DNA of 64,000 bases from assembly GCF_031195445.1 (NCBI RefSeq), contig NZ_CP133480.1:1784001-1848000 (forward strand). The letters are read 5' to 3'. This DNA is from Acuticoccus sp. MNP-M23. Its GTDB lineage: Bacteria > Pseudomonadota > Alphaproteobacteria > Rhizobiales > Amorphaceae. Shown in pieces: positions 25,220-32,901 of this stretch; positions within the stretch are counted from its first letter, which is position 1; each line of letters opens with the position of its first letter. Both the position numbers and the translations under genes were made by a program. Under the pieces are notes generated by a model. It was given only the letters and a program-made list of their open reading frames with translations. It did no database searches and was not told the origin of the DNA.

Positions 25220-25275
25220 GCCGGCGATTCGGCCTGCAACCTGCGGTACGGCTCAATTCGACCGCCCGCGCTCGC

Positions 25276-25863
25276 TCAGTGGGCGGTCTCGGCGTGCCGT
25301 ACGGCGTTGAGTTTATCGAGCCAATGGTCAGGCAGGTCGTGCTGGATGGCGCCCTCGCGGATCAGGCTGATGTAGCGCAGCGAAGGATTGCCGTCCTCGG
25401 GGAGCCCGTCGGCGATAAGACTGAAGGCGCGCAGTGGGTTGCCGTCGCGGTCGGCCACGTCGAGCCAGACGGGATAGTAGCGCCAGCCCGGAACGCCCTC
25501 AGTCGAATGCAGCCGGACCATGTCGCGGCGGGTCATGCGGTAGAGCACGCCCCAGACTTCCTCTTCGGGGTCCGGCGCGATGTTGGCCGGAGCGGATTTC
25601 CCGCGGGGACGGCCGTGCAGGTTGAAGCGAAGCCGATATCCCGGAGCCCGTCCCACCCGCCACTCCAGAGGCTTCATGCGCCTGCGGCCCAGGAAAACGC
25701 TGTCGTTCATGTTGGCACCGAAGGCGAAGTACCAGACTTTGTCCGCGGGGTGGCCATCGAGCCGCAGCCCCCAGCACCAGTACCAGAGCCGGGCCAGCGG
25801 CCAGACGCGCAGGATGACCGGCAGCCACAGGCGCTTCAGGAACCGGCGCAGCACGATCATCAT
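25276..25863 (-). CDS. Gamma-glutamylcyclotransferase-like protein
   Basis: The 195-residue protein has an N-terminal hydrophobic/basic segment, then YFAFGANMN, the AIG2/GGCT fold signature (YFAYGSN), and YRMTRRDMVRLHSTEGVPGWRYYPV with the position of the catalytic Glu. The family releases 5-oxoproline from gamma-glutamyl compounds, but members in lipid or transport operons are poorly defined. It overlaps the MFS gene by 4 nt and ends the operon. Confidence 0.75.
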   Translation of the reverse strand: MMIVLRRFLKRLWLPVILRVWPLARLWYWCWGLRLDGHPADKVWYFAFGANMNDSVFLGRRRMKPLEWRVGRAPGYRLRFNLHGRPRGKSAPANIAPDPEEEVWGVLYRMTRRDMVRLHSTEGVPGWRYYPVWLDVADRDGNPLRAFSLIADGLPEDGNPSLRYISLIREGAIQHDLPDHWLDKLNAVRHAETAH

Positions 25864-27131
25864 TGCAACTCTTCCGGCGCGAGGCGCGCGATGCGCAGCA
25901 GCAGAAGAAGCTGCAGCACCGCAGCGACGATTGCGGCGACGAAGACCGCGGGAAGCGAGATCAGCGAGGCGAGACCCGCGCCAAGCAGAGGCAGAAGCGC
26001 TGCGGGCGAGGCCATGGCGTTGAAATAGGCCGAATAGGCGGGCCGCCGATCGTCGGGCGAGATCTCCATCAGGTAGCCCAGATAGCCGATGGTGACGCCG
26101 TTCATCATCGCGCCGATCATTCCGAAGAGCGCCATGTAGCCGGAGATCCCCGCATCCGATCCCAGCAGGAACAGCACCAGCATGGGCGGCAGCATCCGCA
26201 CCAGCGCGACCGCCTGGAGCATCCTGAGCTTGCCGGCGCTGTCACCAAGCTTGCCCCAGAGCGGGTTGGAGGCCAGCGCGCCGGCGGTCTGCGCGCCGAG
26301 GAGCAGGCCCACGTCGGCCGCCGTGATGCCGCTCCAATTCGCCGCGACGACGTAGAACGGGAGCGCCATCAGCGTCGCGCCGCCGAGCCACTGGGAGTAG
26401 AGGAAGAGCCGAAACCGCGAGTCCTGCGACAGCACCTCCCATCCACGGCGGATAAAGTCCGCTACGCCCCGCGGCGGCCCGCGCCCCGACCGGCGCGGCG
26501 GCATTGCTGGCTCCCCGGCCGAGACGAAGAGCGTCGAAGAAACCATCAGCAAGAGGGCCGCCAGGCCGAAGATCAGCGCGTAGGCCTCAAGATTCGGCAG
26601 CACGTCGAGCGTACCGCGCACGAAGGCGGCCACCCCGAGCGCCAAGACCCCGCCGCCGAAGAACCGCCAGGCCAGCATCCGGCTGCGCGCCCCGGAAGGT
26701 ATCGAGCGGCCGACGATGTCGTTGTAGGGCACCGCCACCACGCCGCTGACAAAGGCGTAAAGGGTCCAAAGGATGAGGAAGGCCGCGGCGAGCGCCGTTG
26801 CCGACCAGCCGGCGCCGAGCCACAGCGTCAGCGCGATGAGACTGGCGCAGATCGTCCGACCGTAGGCGCCGAACACATAGAAGGGCATCCGTCGGGTCGC
26901 GCGTTCGGCCAGGAAACCGACGACGAGCTGCGGCAGGAGCCAGCCGAGCCGCAGCACGGCGCTGGCAAAGCCCACGGCGAAAGCGCTGCCGGTGAGCTGG
27001 AAGACAAGACTGGCGACGACGGTGGCGGAATCGATTGCCGCGGCTCCGGCCTGGAACGCCGCGCCCCCGCCGGCGATGCGCCAGAACCGGCCGCGGGGAG
27101 CGTGGGCTCGTGCCGCGTCAGATGCTGACAT
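25860..27131 (-). CDS. MFS transporter
   Basis: The product is a 423-residue, 12-TM major facilitator with paired six-helix halves and a basic loop near residue 210. It lacks a motif that would give a substrate. The ATG at 27131 (MSASDAARAHAP) was preferred to an in-frame ATG at 27158 because it shortens the overlap with the upstream gene to 14 nt. It is flanked by a flippase-like protein and a GGCT-like protein, all in one operon. Confidence 0.8.
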   Translation of the reverse strand: MSASDAARAHAPRGRFWRIAGGGAAFQAGAAAIDSATVVASLVFQLTGSAFAVGFASAVLRLGWLLPQLVVGFLAERATRRMPFYVFGAYGRTICASLIALTLWLGAGWSATALAAAFLILWTLYAFVSGVVAVPYNDIVGRSIPSGARSRMLAWRFFGGGVLALGVAAFVRGTLDVLPNLEAYALIFGLAALLLMVSSTLFVSAGEPAMPPRRSGRGPPRGVADFIRRGWEVLSQDSRFRLFLYSQWLGGATLMALPFYVVAANWSGITAADVGLLLGAQTAGALASNPLWGKLGDSAGKLRMLQAVALVRMLPPMLVLFLLGSDAGISGYMALFGMIGAMMNGVTIGYLGYLMEISPDDRRPAYSAYFNAMASPAALLPLLGAGLASLISLPAVFVAAIVAAVLQLLLLLRIARLAPEELQ

Positions 27132-28206
27132 CGGCCGCTTCGGCCTCGGCCCGCGCACGTCGGATGTCGATGCCTGACTGCCACAGCACGACCAGCCCGA
27201 TGCCCACCACCAGGATGATCGACAGCATCCAGTTGAACAGGATCATCAGGAGCGCGTCCTCCTCGGGCACGCCCAGAAGGTCGAAGGCCAGCGCCGAGCC
27301 GATGACGAAGCCGCCCGGCACCCGCACAAAGCGCGACAGCACCAGCGAGAATCCCGCGAACACCATCAGGAAGAGATAGTCGAACGGGGCGAGGACGACG
27401 CCGACGGAAAGGCCCGCCCAGAGATAATGGCTGGCGGCAACCAGCTTGGCCGCAACCGCGCCGAGGATGACATAGAAGCGATAGAGGCGCGATCGCGGCC
27501 ACACGACGCCCGCGCACAGGGCTGCGCGCAGCGCGGCGCCGTTCGCCCGGAACCACCTCGCCACAAAGTCGAAAAGGCGACAGATCAGCGGGCCCTCTTT
27601 GGCGAAGAGGGTTCGAAAGCGGTACATCGCCCACAAAAGAGTCCCGAAGAGCGCGAAGTTCAGCGCACCGGCGACCGCGAGCCCCAGTTCCAGGTTGCCC
27701 CCGATCTGCGGAAGCTGCCCCGCCATCGCCACCAGGCCGGCGAAGAGCGCAAACACCACCCCGTCGATGAAGCGGGCGATGATGGTCGTGGTCAGCACCG
27801 TGCCCATCTTCAGCCCCTCCATCCGCGCGACGAGCCAGGAGCGCACGAGCGGGCTGATCCCAAGTGGCACCAGCACATTGGCGCCGTAGCCGGCGAGCAG
27901 TGCGCCGGTCAGCCTGAGGGTCCGCACCGGTTTGACATCGTGCAGGAGCTGCCGCCACTTCCAGCCGTTCAGCAGCTGCTCCAGCAGGATCGTGGCGGCG
28001 AGCATAAGGATCCAGCCTGCCTGCGCCTCGGCGAGCCCCTCCAGGAAGCGGCCGAGGTCGAGGTCGCGATAAAGCCAGAAAGCGAGCGCCAGCGCCACGG
28101 CGCCGCCCAGAACAGGGGGCAACCAACGTGTGAGAACCCGCCGCACAGCGACCGCGACGCGGGAGTGAGCGCCTTGATTTCCCGGCCAGCGCGAAGAGCG
28201 CGTCAT
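27118..28206 (-). CDS. Lysylphosphatidylglycerol synthase TM-domain (flippase-like) protein
   Basis: The 362-residue, about eight-TM protein has the PF03706 patterns: LEQLLNGWKWRQLL, then LRLTGALLAGYGANVLVPLGISPLVRSWLV and RFIDGVVFALFAGL. It is only the membrane (flippase-like) domain, without an aminoacyl transferase part. It begins 71 bp after the unknown gene at 28278 and may share its MerR-type promoter. Confidence 0.75.
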   Translation of the reverse strand: MTRSSRWPGNQGAHSRVAVAVRRVLTRWLPPVLGGAVALALAFWLYRDLDLGRFLEGLAEAQAGWILMLAATILLEQLLNGWKWRQLLHDVKPVRTLRLTGALLAGYGANVLVPLGISPLVRSWLVARMEGLKMGTVLTTTIIARFIDGVVFALFAGLVAMAGQLPQIGGNLELGLAVAGALNFALFGTLLWAMYRFRTLFAKEGPLICRLFDFVARWFRANGAALRAALCAGVVWPRSRLYRFYVILGAVAAKLVAASHYLWAGLSVGVVLAPFDYLFLMVFAGFSLVLSRFVRVPGGFVIGSALAFDLLGVPEEDALLMILFNWMLSIILVVGIGLVVLWQSGIDIRRARAEAEAADVSI

Positions 28207-28277
28207 TCCTGTCCTGTCGTCATTCGGCGGTTCAGTCTTTTTGCGTTCGATGCCGGACCGCGCGGGTTGTCAGTGGC

Positions 28278-28871
28278 TCAACGTTTGCCGCCCGGCCAGG
28301 TGAGGAACGGCATGTTGACGGTGATGCCGCTGTCAGTGAGGGCGATGTCGCCTTGGTCCTGGGCTTGTTGGACCTCCTCGGCCGATTTCAGAATGCGAAC
28401 GTTCGCGCCCTCCTGCCAGCGAACCAGTACGACGCGCCGGAGCGGTGTGTAGTCGTCCGAACCCGCCGGTCGGTCGAAGACGTCCGGCTGGAACTCGAGC
28501 GGTCCGCGAGGACCTTCCGGCTTCGCGCCGTTCTCGAAGACATAGACATTAGCGAGGAGGTCGGCCGGAACCTCAGCGAGCGAGGGCACTGCCGGAACAG
28601 GTGAGTTCATCATGTCGGTCAGCACACGGGCGATCTCGGCGTCGGAAACTTCCGTGTGGATGAAGTGGATGTCTTCGCCGGCTGCATAGCCGAAGACCGG
28701 TGGCACACGCGGGATCGCCGCCATATCCATGCCGCCCGACATATCCATCATCGGCTTCATTTCTGGTTCCGCGGCCATCGTGCCGGTCGGCGCCGCGGCA
28801 GGCGCTGCGGCGAGGCTGACGGCGGCGAATGTGGTGGCGAAGACCCTGCTTCTGCGACTTCTTCTGTTCAT
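28278..28871 (-). CDS. Exported conserved protein of unknown function (DUF7482-like) behind a MerR-type promoter
   Basis: The 197-residue protein has a basic N terminus and signal peptide (to about residue 34), a Met-rich stretch (MKPMMDMSGGMDM), then a single domain with FIHTEVSD, FQPDVFDRPAGSDDY and the ending NMPFLTWPGGKR. I recall this pattern from conserved proteins of unknown function (possibly DUF7482), but I cannot name an activity. GGGGAG lies 8 nt before the ATG at 28871. The operator at 28905-28935 makes it a likely direct target of the adjacent MerR. Confidence 0.65.
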   Translation of the reverse strand: MNRRSRRSRVFATTFAAVSLAAAPAAAPTGTMAAEPEMKPMMDMSGGMDMAAIPRVPPVFGYAAGEDIHFIHTEVSDAEIARVLTDMMNSPVPAVPSLAEVPADLLANVYVFENGAKPEGPRGPLEFQPDVFDRPAGSDDYTPLRRVVLVRWQEGANVRILKSAEEVQQAQDQGDIALTDSGITVNMPFLTWPGGKR

Positions 28872-28904
28872 GGCGCATCTCCCCGGACCGCTGATTCCAA
28901 CGCA

Positions 28905-28935
28905 TCCTAGCCGCCGTACCAAGGTACGGAGTCAA
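28905..28935 (-). promoter_or_regulatory. MerR-type promoter-operator
   Basis: On the minus strand TTGACT (28935-28930) and a -10-like CTAGGA (28910-28905) are separated by 19 bp. The spacer holds the perfect dyad CCGTACC-AA-GGTACGG (28914-28929). This is very close to the mercury mer operator, which also starts TTGACTCCGTAC. It lies between merR (28959-29366) and the unknown exported protein at 28871. Confidence 0.75.
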
Positions 28936-28958
28936 CGGGCGTCGCGGACCTTCTTGGA

Positions 28959-29366
28959 TCAAGCGTCGCGCTCGATCGCCTCCAAGGTCGAGCAGGCGCC
29001 AAGGTTCCCGTCTCCCGGACAGGCCTCGATCAGCTCGTCGAGAACGGCGGCAATCCGCTTGAGCTGTTCGAGGCGCGTGTGCACTTCGACGCGCTTTTGC
29101 TCGGCCAGCCGTCGGACGTCGCGGCAGGTTGCGTCGGGATGAACCCTCAGGGACAGCAGCTCCGAAATCTCAGCGAGCGAGAAACCGATTCCCTGGGCAT
29201 CCTTTATGAAGCGGATGCAGCGGACCGTGCTTGGCGAGTAATGGCGAAATCCGCCGTCGGCGGGTCTCGGGGGCCGGGCTATCAGGCCCCGCCGCTCGTA
29301 GTAGCGGATCGTCTCGACGTTCACGCCGGCGGCGCGTGCGGCTTGACCGATTGTCATGTTGGTCAT
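28959..29366 (-). CDS. merR: Mercury-type MerR regulator
   Basis: The 135-residue protein has an N-terminal winged HTH (MTIGQAARAAGVNVETIRYYERRGLI), a dimerisation helix and three cysteines Cys81, Cys116 and Cys125. Their spacing (35 and 9) equals Cys82/117/126 of Tn501 MerR, which bind Hg(II) across the dimer. It is the last gene of the mer run on the minus strand, 101 bp after the truncated reductase, not at the usual divergent place. A canonical MerR operator lies just downstream of it. Confidence 0.9.
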   Translation of the reverse strand: MTNMTIGQAARAAGVNVETIRYYERRGLIARPPRPADGGFRHYSPSTVRCIRFIKDAQGIGFSLAEISELLSLRVHPDATCRDVRRLAEQKRVEVHTRLEQLKRIAAVLDELIEACPGDGNLGACSTLEAIERDA

Positions 29367-29467
29367 GCGGCATCCCTTCTGTGCACCGCCCCGCGGGTTG
29401 CGGATCACGAAGCGCTGGCCGCCAAGGCGGTGGCCGCGTCAGTCCCGCCGAACGCAGCGGAGTCGTC

Positions 29468-29749
29468 TCACAGCATCGACGATATGTCCGATGCGCCACT
29501 TGGATGGGCGAACATCGCGTCCGAGAGCTGATCTGCGGTCAGATCGTGCCGGACGGCGAGCGTGAAAGCTCCGGCGCCGCCGATCATCATCTTCTTGGGA
29601 TCATAATCACAGCCCCGGAGCGCGCAGGTTCCGCCGAAGGGACGGAAATCGACTACCGTCACGCTGCGACCGGAGGCGCGCGCCCTCCTGCCTACCGTGG
29701 TCGCCGCCTTGCCTGTGCCGATCACGATGAGATCGTGGGCGCTGCTCAT
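29468..29749 (-). pseudogene. Disulfide oxidoreductase (glutathione reductase-like) with large internal deletion
   Basis: The 93-residue open frame starts like a pyridine nucleotide-disulfide reductase: FAD-binding HDLIVIGTGKAATTVGRRA, then the redox pair Cys42/Cys47 in GGTCALRGCDYDPKK. After residue about 62 it jumps to what looks like the C-terminal end of the same family (LTADQLSDAMFAHPSGASDI). About 350 residues, including the NADH and interface domains, are missing, yet the frame is kept. It cannot be a working reductase by itself. It sits 13 bp after merA in the mer operon. Confidence 0.75.
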
Positions 29750-29762
29750 TCGCTGTTTGTCT

Positions 29763-31187
29763 TCAGCCGGCGCAACAGCTGAGCCGGGTCACGTCCCGCT
29801 CGAAGGTCTGCGCGGCCAGCTTCAGCCCTTCGACGGTCGTGAGGTAGGGGAAGATCGTGGCGCCGAGATCCTCGTAGGTCATGCCCGCTTTCAGCGCCAT
29901 GGCGGCGGTCTGGATGCTGTCCGCGCCTTCGGGAGCGAGGATGTGCGCGCCGAGCAGACGCTTGCTGGGGCCGTCCGCCACGAGCTTGATCAGCCCGCGT
30001 GTGTCTCGCGCCGCAAGGGCCCGCGGCACGTGCTCGAGCGGCAGGACGGACGCGCGCACCTCGTGACTCGCGGCTCTCGCCTGCGCTTCGGTCAGGCCGA
30101 CGCTCGCCACCTGCGGATCGCAGAACACCACCGCGGGCATCGCGGAATTGTCGTAGGCGAGACCCTCGCCGTTCATCGCGTTCTTGGCGGCCAGCTTGGC
30201 GCCATAGGCGGCCATGTAGACGAACTGGTCCCGCCCGGTGACGTCACCCGCGGCGTAGACGCCCGGACAGCTGGTGCGCATCCGCTCGTCGACGACGATG
30301 CCGCCGCGCGAGTCGGTCGCGATGCCGGCGCGGGCAAGGGCGAGGTGTTCGGTGTTGGGCACGCGGCCGGTGGCGAGCAGGAGCTCGTCGGCTTTCAGCG
30401 TTTCCTCACCCGAGCCCGCATCGACCGTCAATGCGATCCGGTCGCCGCTTTGCGCGGCGCGGGTATAGCGACGGACCGTGCGAACGCCGATCCCCTCGTC
30501 CTCGAAGGCGCGTGTCAAAGCGGCGGCGATTTCCGGCTCGGCCTCGGGCAGCAGCCCGCGCCGCGTCACGATGGTGACGTGCGTGCCCGCCCGGGCGAAG
30601 ATCTGCGCCAGCTCGGCGCCGACATAGCCGCCGCCCATGACGATCAGCGATCCCGGCAGCTCTTCGAGCGTCAGAATCGACGTGCTGTCATGGTGGCGCA
30701 GGGCCTCCAGGCCGGGAATGGCCGGCACATGGGGGCGCGACCCGGTGGCGATGATGACCTTGCCCGCCCTCACGCGCTCCCCGCTCAACGCCAGAGCGCC
30801 GCCCTCGCCGAACGCCGCTGCGCCCTCTAGGTAAGCGATGCCGTTGTAGTTCGGCAGGACATCGACGTACTTGGCCGCACGCAGGTCGTCGACCAGCGCC
30901 TGTTTCTGGCGGATCACCGCGCCCCAGTCGGTGATCCGGGCCTGTGCTTCGATCCCGTCGAAACGGGCTGCGGCGGGGGCTGCGTGCATCACCTCCATCG
31001 CCCGGATCATCGCCTTGGACGGCACGCAGCCGACATTGACGCAGGTGCCGCCGATGGTCCCGTGACCGATGAGGGCGACCCGTGCGCCCTCCTCGGCGGC
31101 GGTGATGGCGGCGGAGAACCCCGCCGAGCCCGCGCCGACAACGGCAATGTCGAAGGATCCAGCTTCAGCCGTGCAGCAATCGCGCAT
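29763..31187 (-). CDS. merA: Mercuric reductase MerA (without NmerA domain)
   Basis: The 474-residue flavoprotein has FAD-binding AVVGAGSAGFSAA, active-site Cys49/Cys54 in GGTCVNVGCVPSK, NAD-binding GGGYVGAELAQ, and the C-terminal vicinal Cys471-Cys472 that pass Hg(II) to the active site. It reduces Hg(II) to volatile Hg(0) with NADPH in the cytosol. There is no N-terminal heavy-metal domain, but an extra CysCys pair lies at residues 4-5. GAGGGACC precedes the ATG. It lies 9 bp after the MerF-like gene. Confidence 0.95.
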   Translation of the reverse strand: MRDCCTAEAGSFDIAVVGAGSAGFSAAITAAEEGARVALIGHGTIGGTCVNVGCVPSKAMIRAMEVMHAAPAAARFDGIEAQARITDWGAVIRQKQALVDDLRAAKYVDVLPNYNGIAYLEGAAAFGEGGALALSGERVRAGKVIIATGSRPHVPAIPGLEALRHHDSTSILTLEELPGSLIVMGGGYVGAELAQIFARAGTHVTIVTRRGLLPEAEPEIAAALTRAFEDEGIGVRTVRRYTRAAQSGDRIALTVDAGSGEETLKADELLLATGRVPNTEHLALARAGIATDSRGGIVVDERMRTSCPGVYAAGDVTGRDQFVYMAAYGAKLAAKNAMNGEGLAYDNSAMPAVVFCDPQVASVGLTEAQARAASHEVRASVLPLEHVPRALAARDTRGLIKLVADGPSKRLLGAHILAPEGADSIQTAAMALKAGMTYEDLGATIFPYLTTVEGLKLAAQTFERDVTRLSCCAG

Positions 31188-31196
31188 GATGGTCCC

Positions 31197-31589
31197 TCAG
31201 CTCTCGGTGGCGGTCGGGGCCGCGTTGCGTCGCAGCCAGACCCAATAGGCGACGACCGCCAGCGCGGCTGCCGCTGTAAGGCGCAGCGCATAGCGAAACT
31301 CGAGCCAGTAGAGCGCCGCCGTCGCCAGGATCGCCGCTGCCGCGATGATCGTCGCCGGCGAGCGGCCGGGTCGGCCGTGCTCCATCCACGACGCATAGGC
31401 GACCACCCCGAGCGCGCCGAACAGCAGCGGGAAGAGGACATAGTCCAGTCCGCCGATCAGCGCCGACAGGCCGATCCCGGCGAGTGCGATCACCAGAAGC
31501 GGCGTGAAACAGCATATCGCCGCTACGCCGGCGCCAATCAGCCCGTTTTGGCGCAGCCGCGCCGCCTTCGCCCGATCAGGAGTTGTCAT
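31197..31589 (-). CDS. merF: MerF-like mercury transporter with extended C terminus
   Basis: The 130-residue protein opens with the MerF block GLIGAGVAAICCFTPLLVIALAGIG (Cys26-Cys27 in TM1) and LDYVLFPLLFG in TM2. Normal MerF has about 81 residues and a second CysCys pair; here that pair is missing and about 50 residues with two more TM helices are added. The ATG at 31589 lies within the merP end (14-nt overlap), with GGAAGG about 9-11 nt upstream. It probably brings Hg(II) across the inner membrane. Confidence 0.75.
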   Translation of the reverse strand: MTTPDRAKAARLRQNGLIGAGVAAICCFTPLLVIALAGIGLSALIGGLDYVLFPLLFGALGVVAYASWMEHGRPGRSPATIIAAAAILATAALYWLEFRYALRLTAAAALAVVAYWVWLRRNAAPTATES

Positions 31590-31875
31590 CTCCGACGATC
31601 CTTCCCGGATATCCGTATCCGTCTGAGGCCTTGGCGAGCGTTTCGGCTGTGACGACATCGTCGTCGAACGTCACCGTATAGCGCGCGCGCTCTGCATCGG
31701 AATCGTAGTCGACATCAAGGATCTGCGCCGTTTCCACCGCCTTGATGGCATCCGCGGCAATGTATGGGCACGACGGGCAGGTGAGACCGGTGACCTCCAC
31801 GGTGACGGTGCGCTCGTCCGCCGACGCGGCTGTCGCGGCAAAAACGGTCGCGAGCGCGATCAATAGGCGTCTCAT
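31576..31875 (-). CDS. merP: Periplasmic mercury-binding protein MerP
   Basis: The 99-residue protein has a signal peptide (1-19, ATAASAD) and a heavy-metal-associated fold. The metal site is Cys33/Cys36 in GLTCPSCPYIA, a variant of GMTCxxC. MerP takes Hg(II) in the periplasm and gives it to MerT. Gene order merT-merP-merF is the standard arrangement. Confidence 0.9.
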   Translation of the reverse strand: MRRLLIALATVFAATAASADERTVTVEVTGLTCPSCPYIAADAIKAVETAQILDVDYDSDAERARYTVTFDDDVVTAETLAKASDGYGYPGRIVGDDNS

Positions 31876-31890
31876 CGTGGAGCTCTCCTT

Positions 31891-32280
31891 TCAGAAGGAC
31901 AGGACATACGGCGTGATGTAGGGGAAGAGGATCGCAACCCCGGTCACGACGGTCGCCGACCACAGTGACCAGCGCATGATCCGGCGATTGGCTGGACGGG
32001 CGCAGACCGTGCCGTCTTTGCAGCGTCCGCTCTCCGCGCGGTGGAGGCGATAAAAGCCGTAGCCGATAAAGCCCGCGGCCACGGCGAAGGTGTACCACTT
32101 GTAGGCATAAAGCGCGGTCAGCTGCGCGATCCAGACGCCACCCACGCCGAAACTGACGAGAACCAGCGGCAGAATGCAGCAGGAGGTCATGGCGAGCGCG
32201 CCGAGGATGCCTCCCGCCGTTGCCGCCGTCGCGCCGTGATCCAGGTCGCGCTTCAGCTCTGTCTTCGTGCCAGCCGTCAC
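31891..32280 (-). CDS. merT: Mercuric transport protein MerT
   Basis: The 129-residue protein has three TM helices, vicinal Cys34-Cys35 in the first (MTSCCILPLVLVSFGVGG) and the cytosolic-loop pair Cys87/Cys93. All four Hg-relay cysteines of MerT are present. It is the first gene of the mer operon, 34 bp downstream of the MerR-type promoter at 32314-32344. Confidence 0.93.
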   Translation of the reverse strand: MTAGTKTELKRDLDHGATAATAGGILGALAMTSCCILPLVLVSFGVGGVWIAQLTALYAYKWYTFAVAAGFIGYGFYRLHRAESGRCKDGTVCARPANRRIMRWSLWSATVVTGVAILFPYITPYVLSF

Positions 32281-32313
32281 GTGTGTGGCTCCGCTTGATC
32301 CATCGTGTCCGGA

Positions 32314-32344
32314 GCCCTAGCGTCTGTAGCGGCTACAGATGCAA
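32314..32344 (-). promoter_or_regulatory. mer promoter-operator between merT and the divergent MerR-type gene
   Basis: On the minus strand TTGCAT (32344-32339) and TAGGGC (32319-32314) are 19 bp apart. The spacer region contains TCTGTAGC-G-GCTACAGA (32323-32339), an inverted repeat of 8 bp with one central base. This is the over-spaced MerR-type promoter layout, but the arms differ from the mercury-type CCGTACC dyad at 28914-28929. Confidence 0.7.
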
Positions 32345-32355
32345 GAGGCTTTTCG

Positions 32356-32772
32356 GTGGACAAGATCACGAACCAGCGAGGCTACCCGATCGGCGCGATG
32401 TCACGGCAAATCGGCGTCAACATCGAAACCATCCGCTACTACGAGCGCATCGCGCTGATGCCGAAGCCTGACCGGACGCCGGGCGGCAACCGACAGTATT
32501 CGCACGATCATCTGCAGCGGCTGGCGTTCATTAAGCGCAGCCGCGAGCTTGGGTTCAGCATCGACGAAATCCGCGCCATGCTGACGATGGTCGACCAGGA
32601 CGGCGTCAGCTGCGGCGACGTGCACGCGATGACCATAAAACACCTCGCCGCCGTCAGGCAGAAGATCACACATCTGAGGAAGCTGGAGCGGGCGCTGTCG
32701 GACATGGCCGCCGAGTGTGCGCGCGGCGACATCCCGGATTGCCCGATCATCGAGACGCTGTTTGATGCGTGA
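32356..32772 (+). CDS. Second MerR-family regulator, divergent from merT
   Basis: The 138-residue protein has an HTH with PIGAMSRQIGVNIETIRYYERIALM and cysteines Cys86, Cys121 and Cys129. The spacing is 35 then 8: the first step equals mercury MerR, the second equals Cu(I)-sensing CueR (8), so metal specificity is unclear. A GTG at 32356 is preferred because AGAGG lies 7 nt upstream; a GTG at 32305 would add 17 residues and run through the operator. By position it controls the mer operon. Confidence 0.85.
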   Translation: MDKITNQRGYPIGAMSRQIGVNIETIRYYERIALMPKPDRTPGGNRQYSHDHLQRLAFIKRSRELGFSIDEIRAMLTMVDQDGVSCGDVHAMTIKHLAAVRQKITHLRKLERALSDMAAECARGDIPDCPIIETLFDA

Positions 32773-32901
32773 ACCGCGTGTGCTCGCCGGGATGTGGGCA
32801 CTCGCGCCGACGCTGGTGAACGCGCGAATTCACTGAACGAAGCGCGCCAATATCGGCGCTTTATATCGACTCCGGCTACATCGAACGCTGCCAGCCGCAG
32901 T

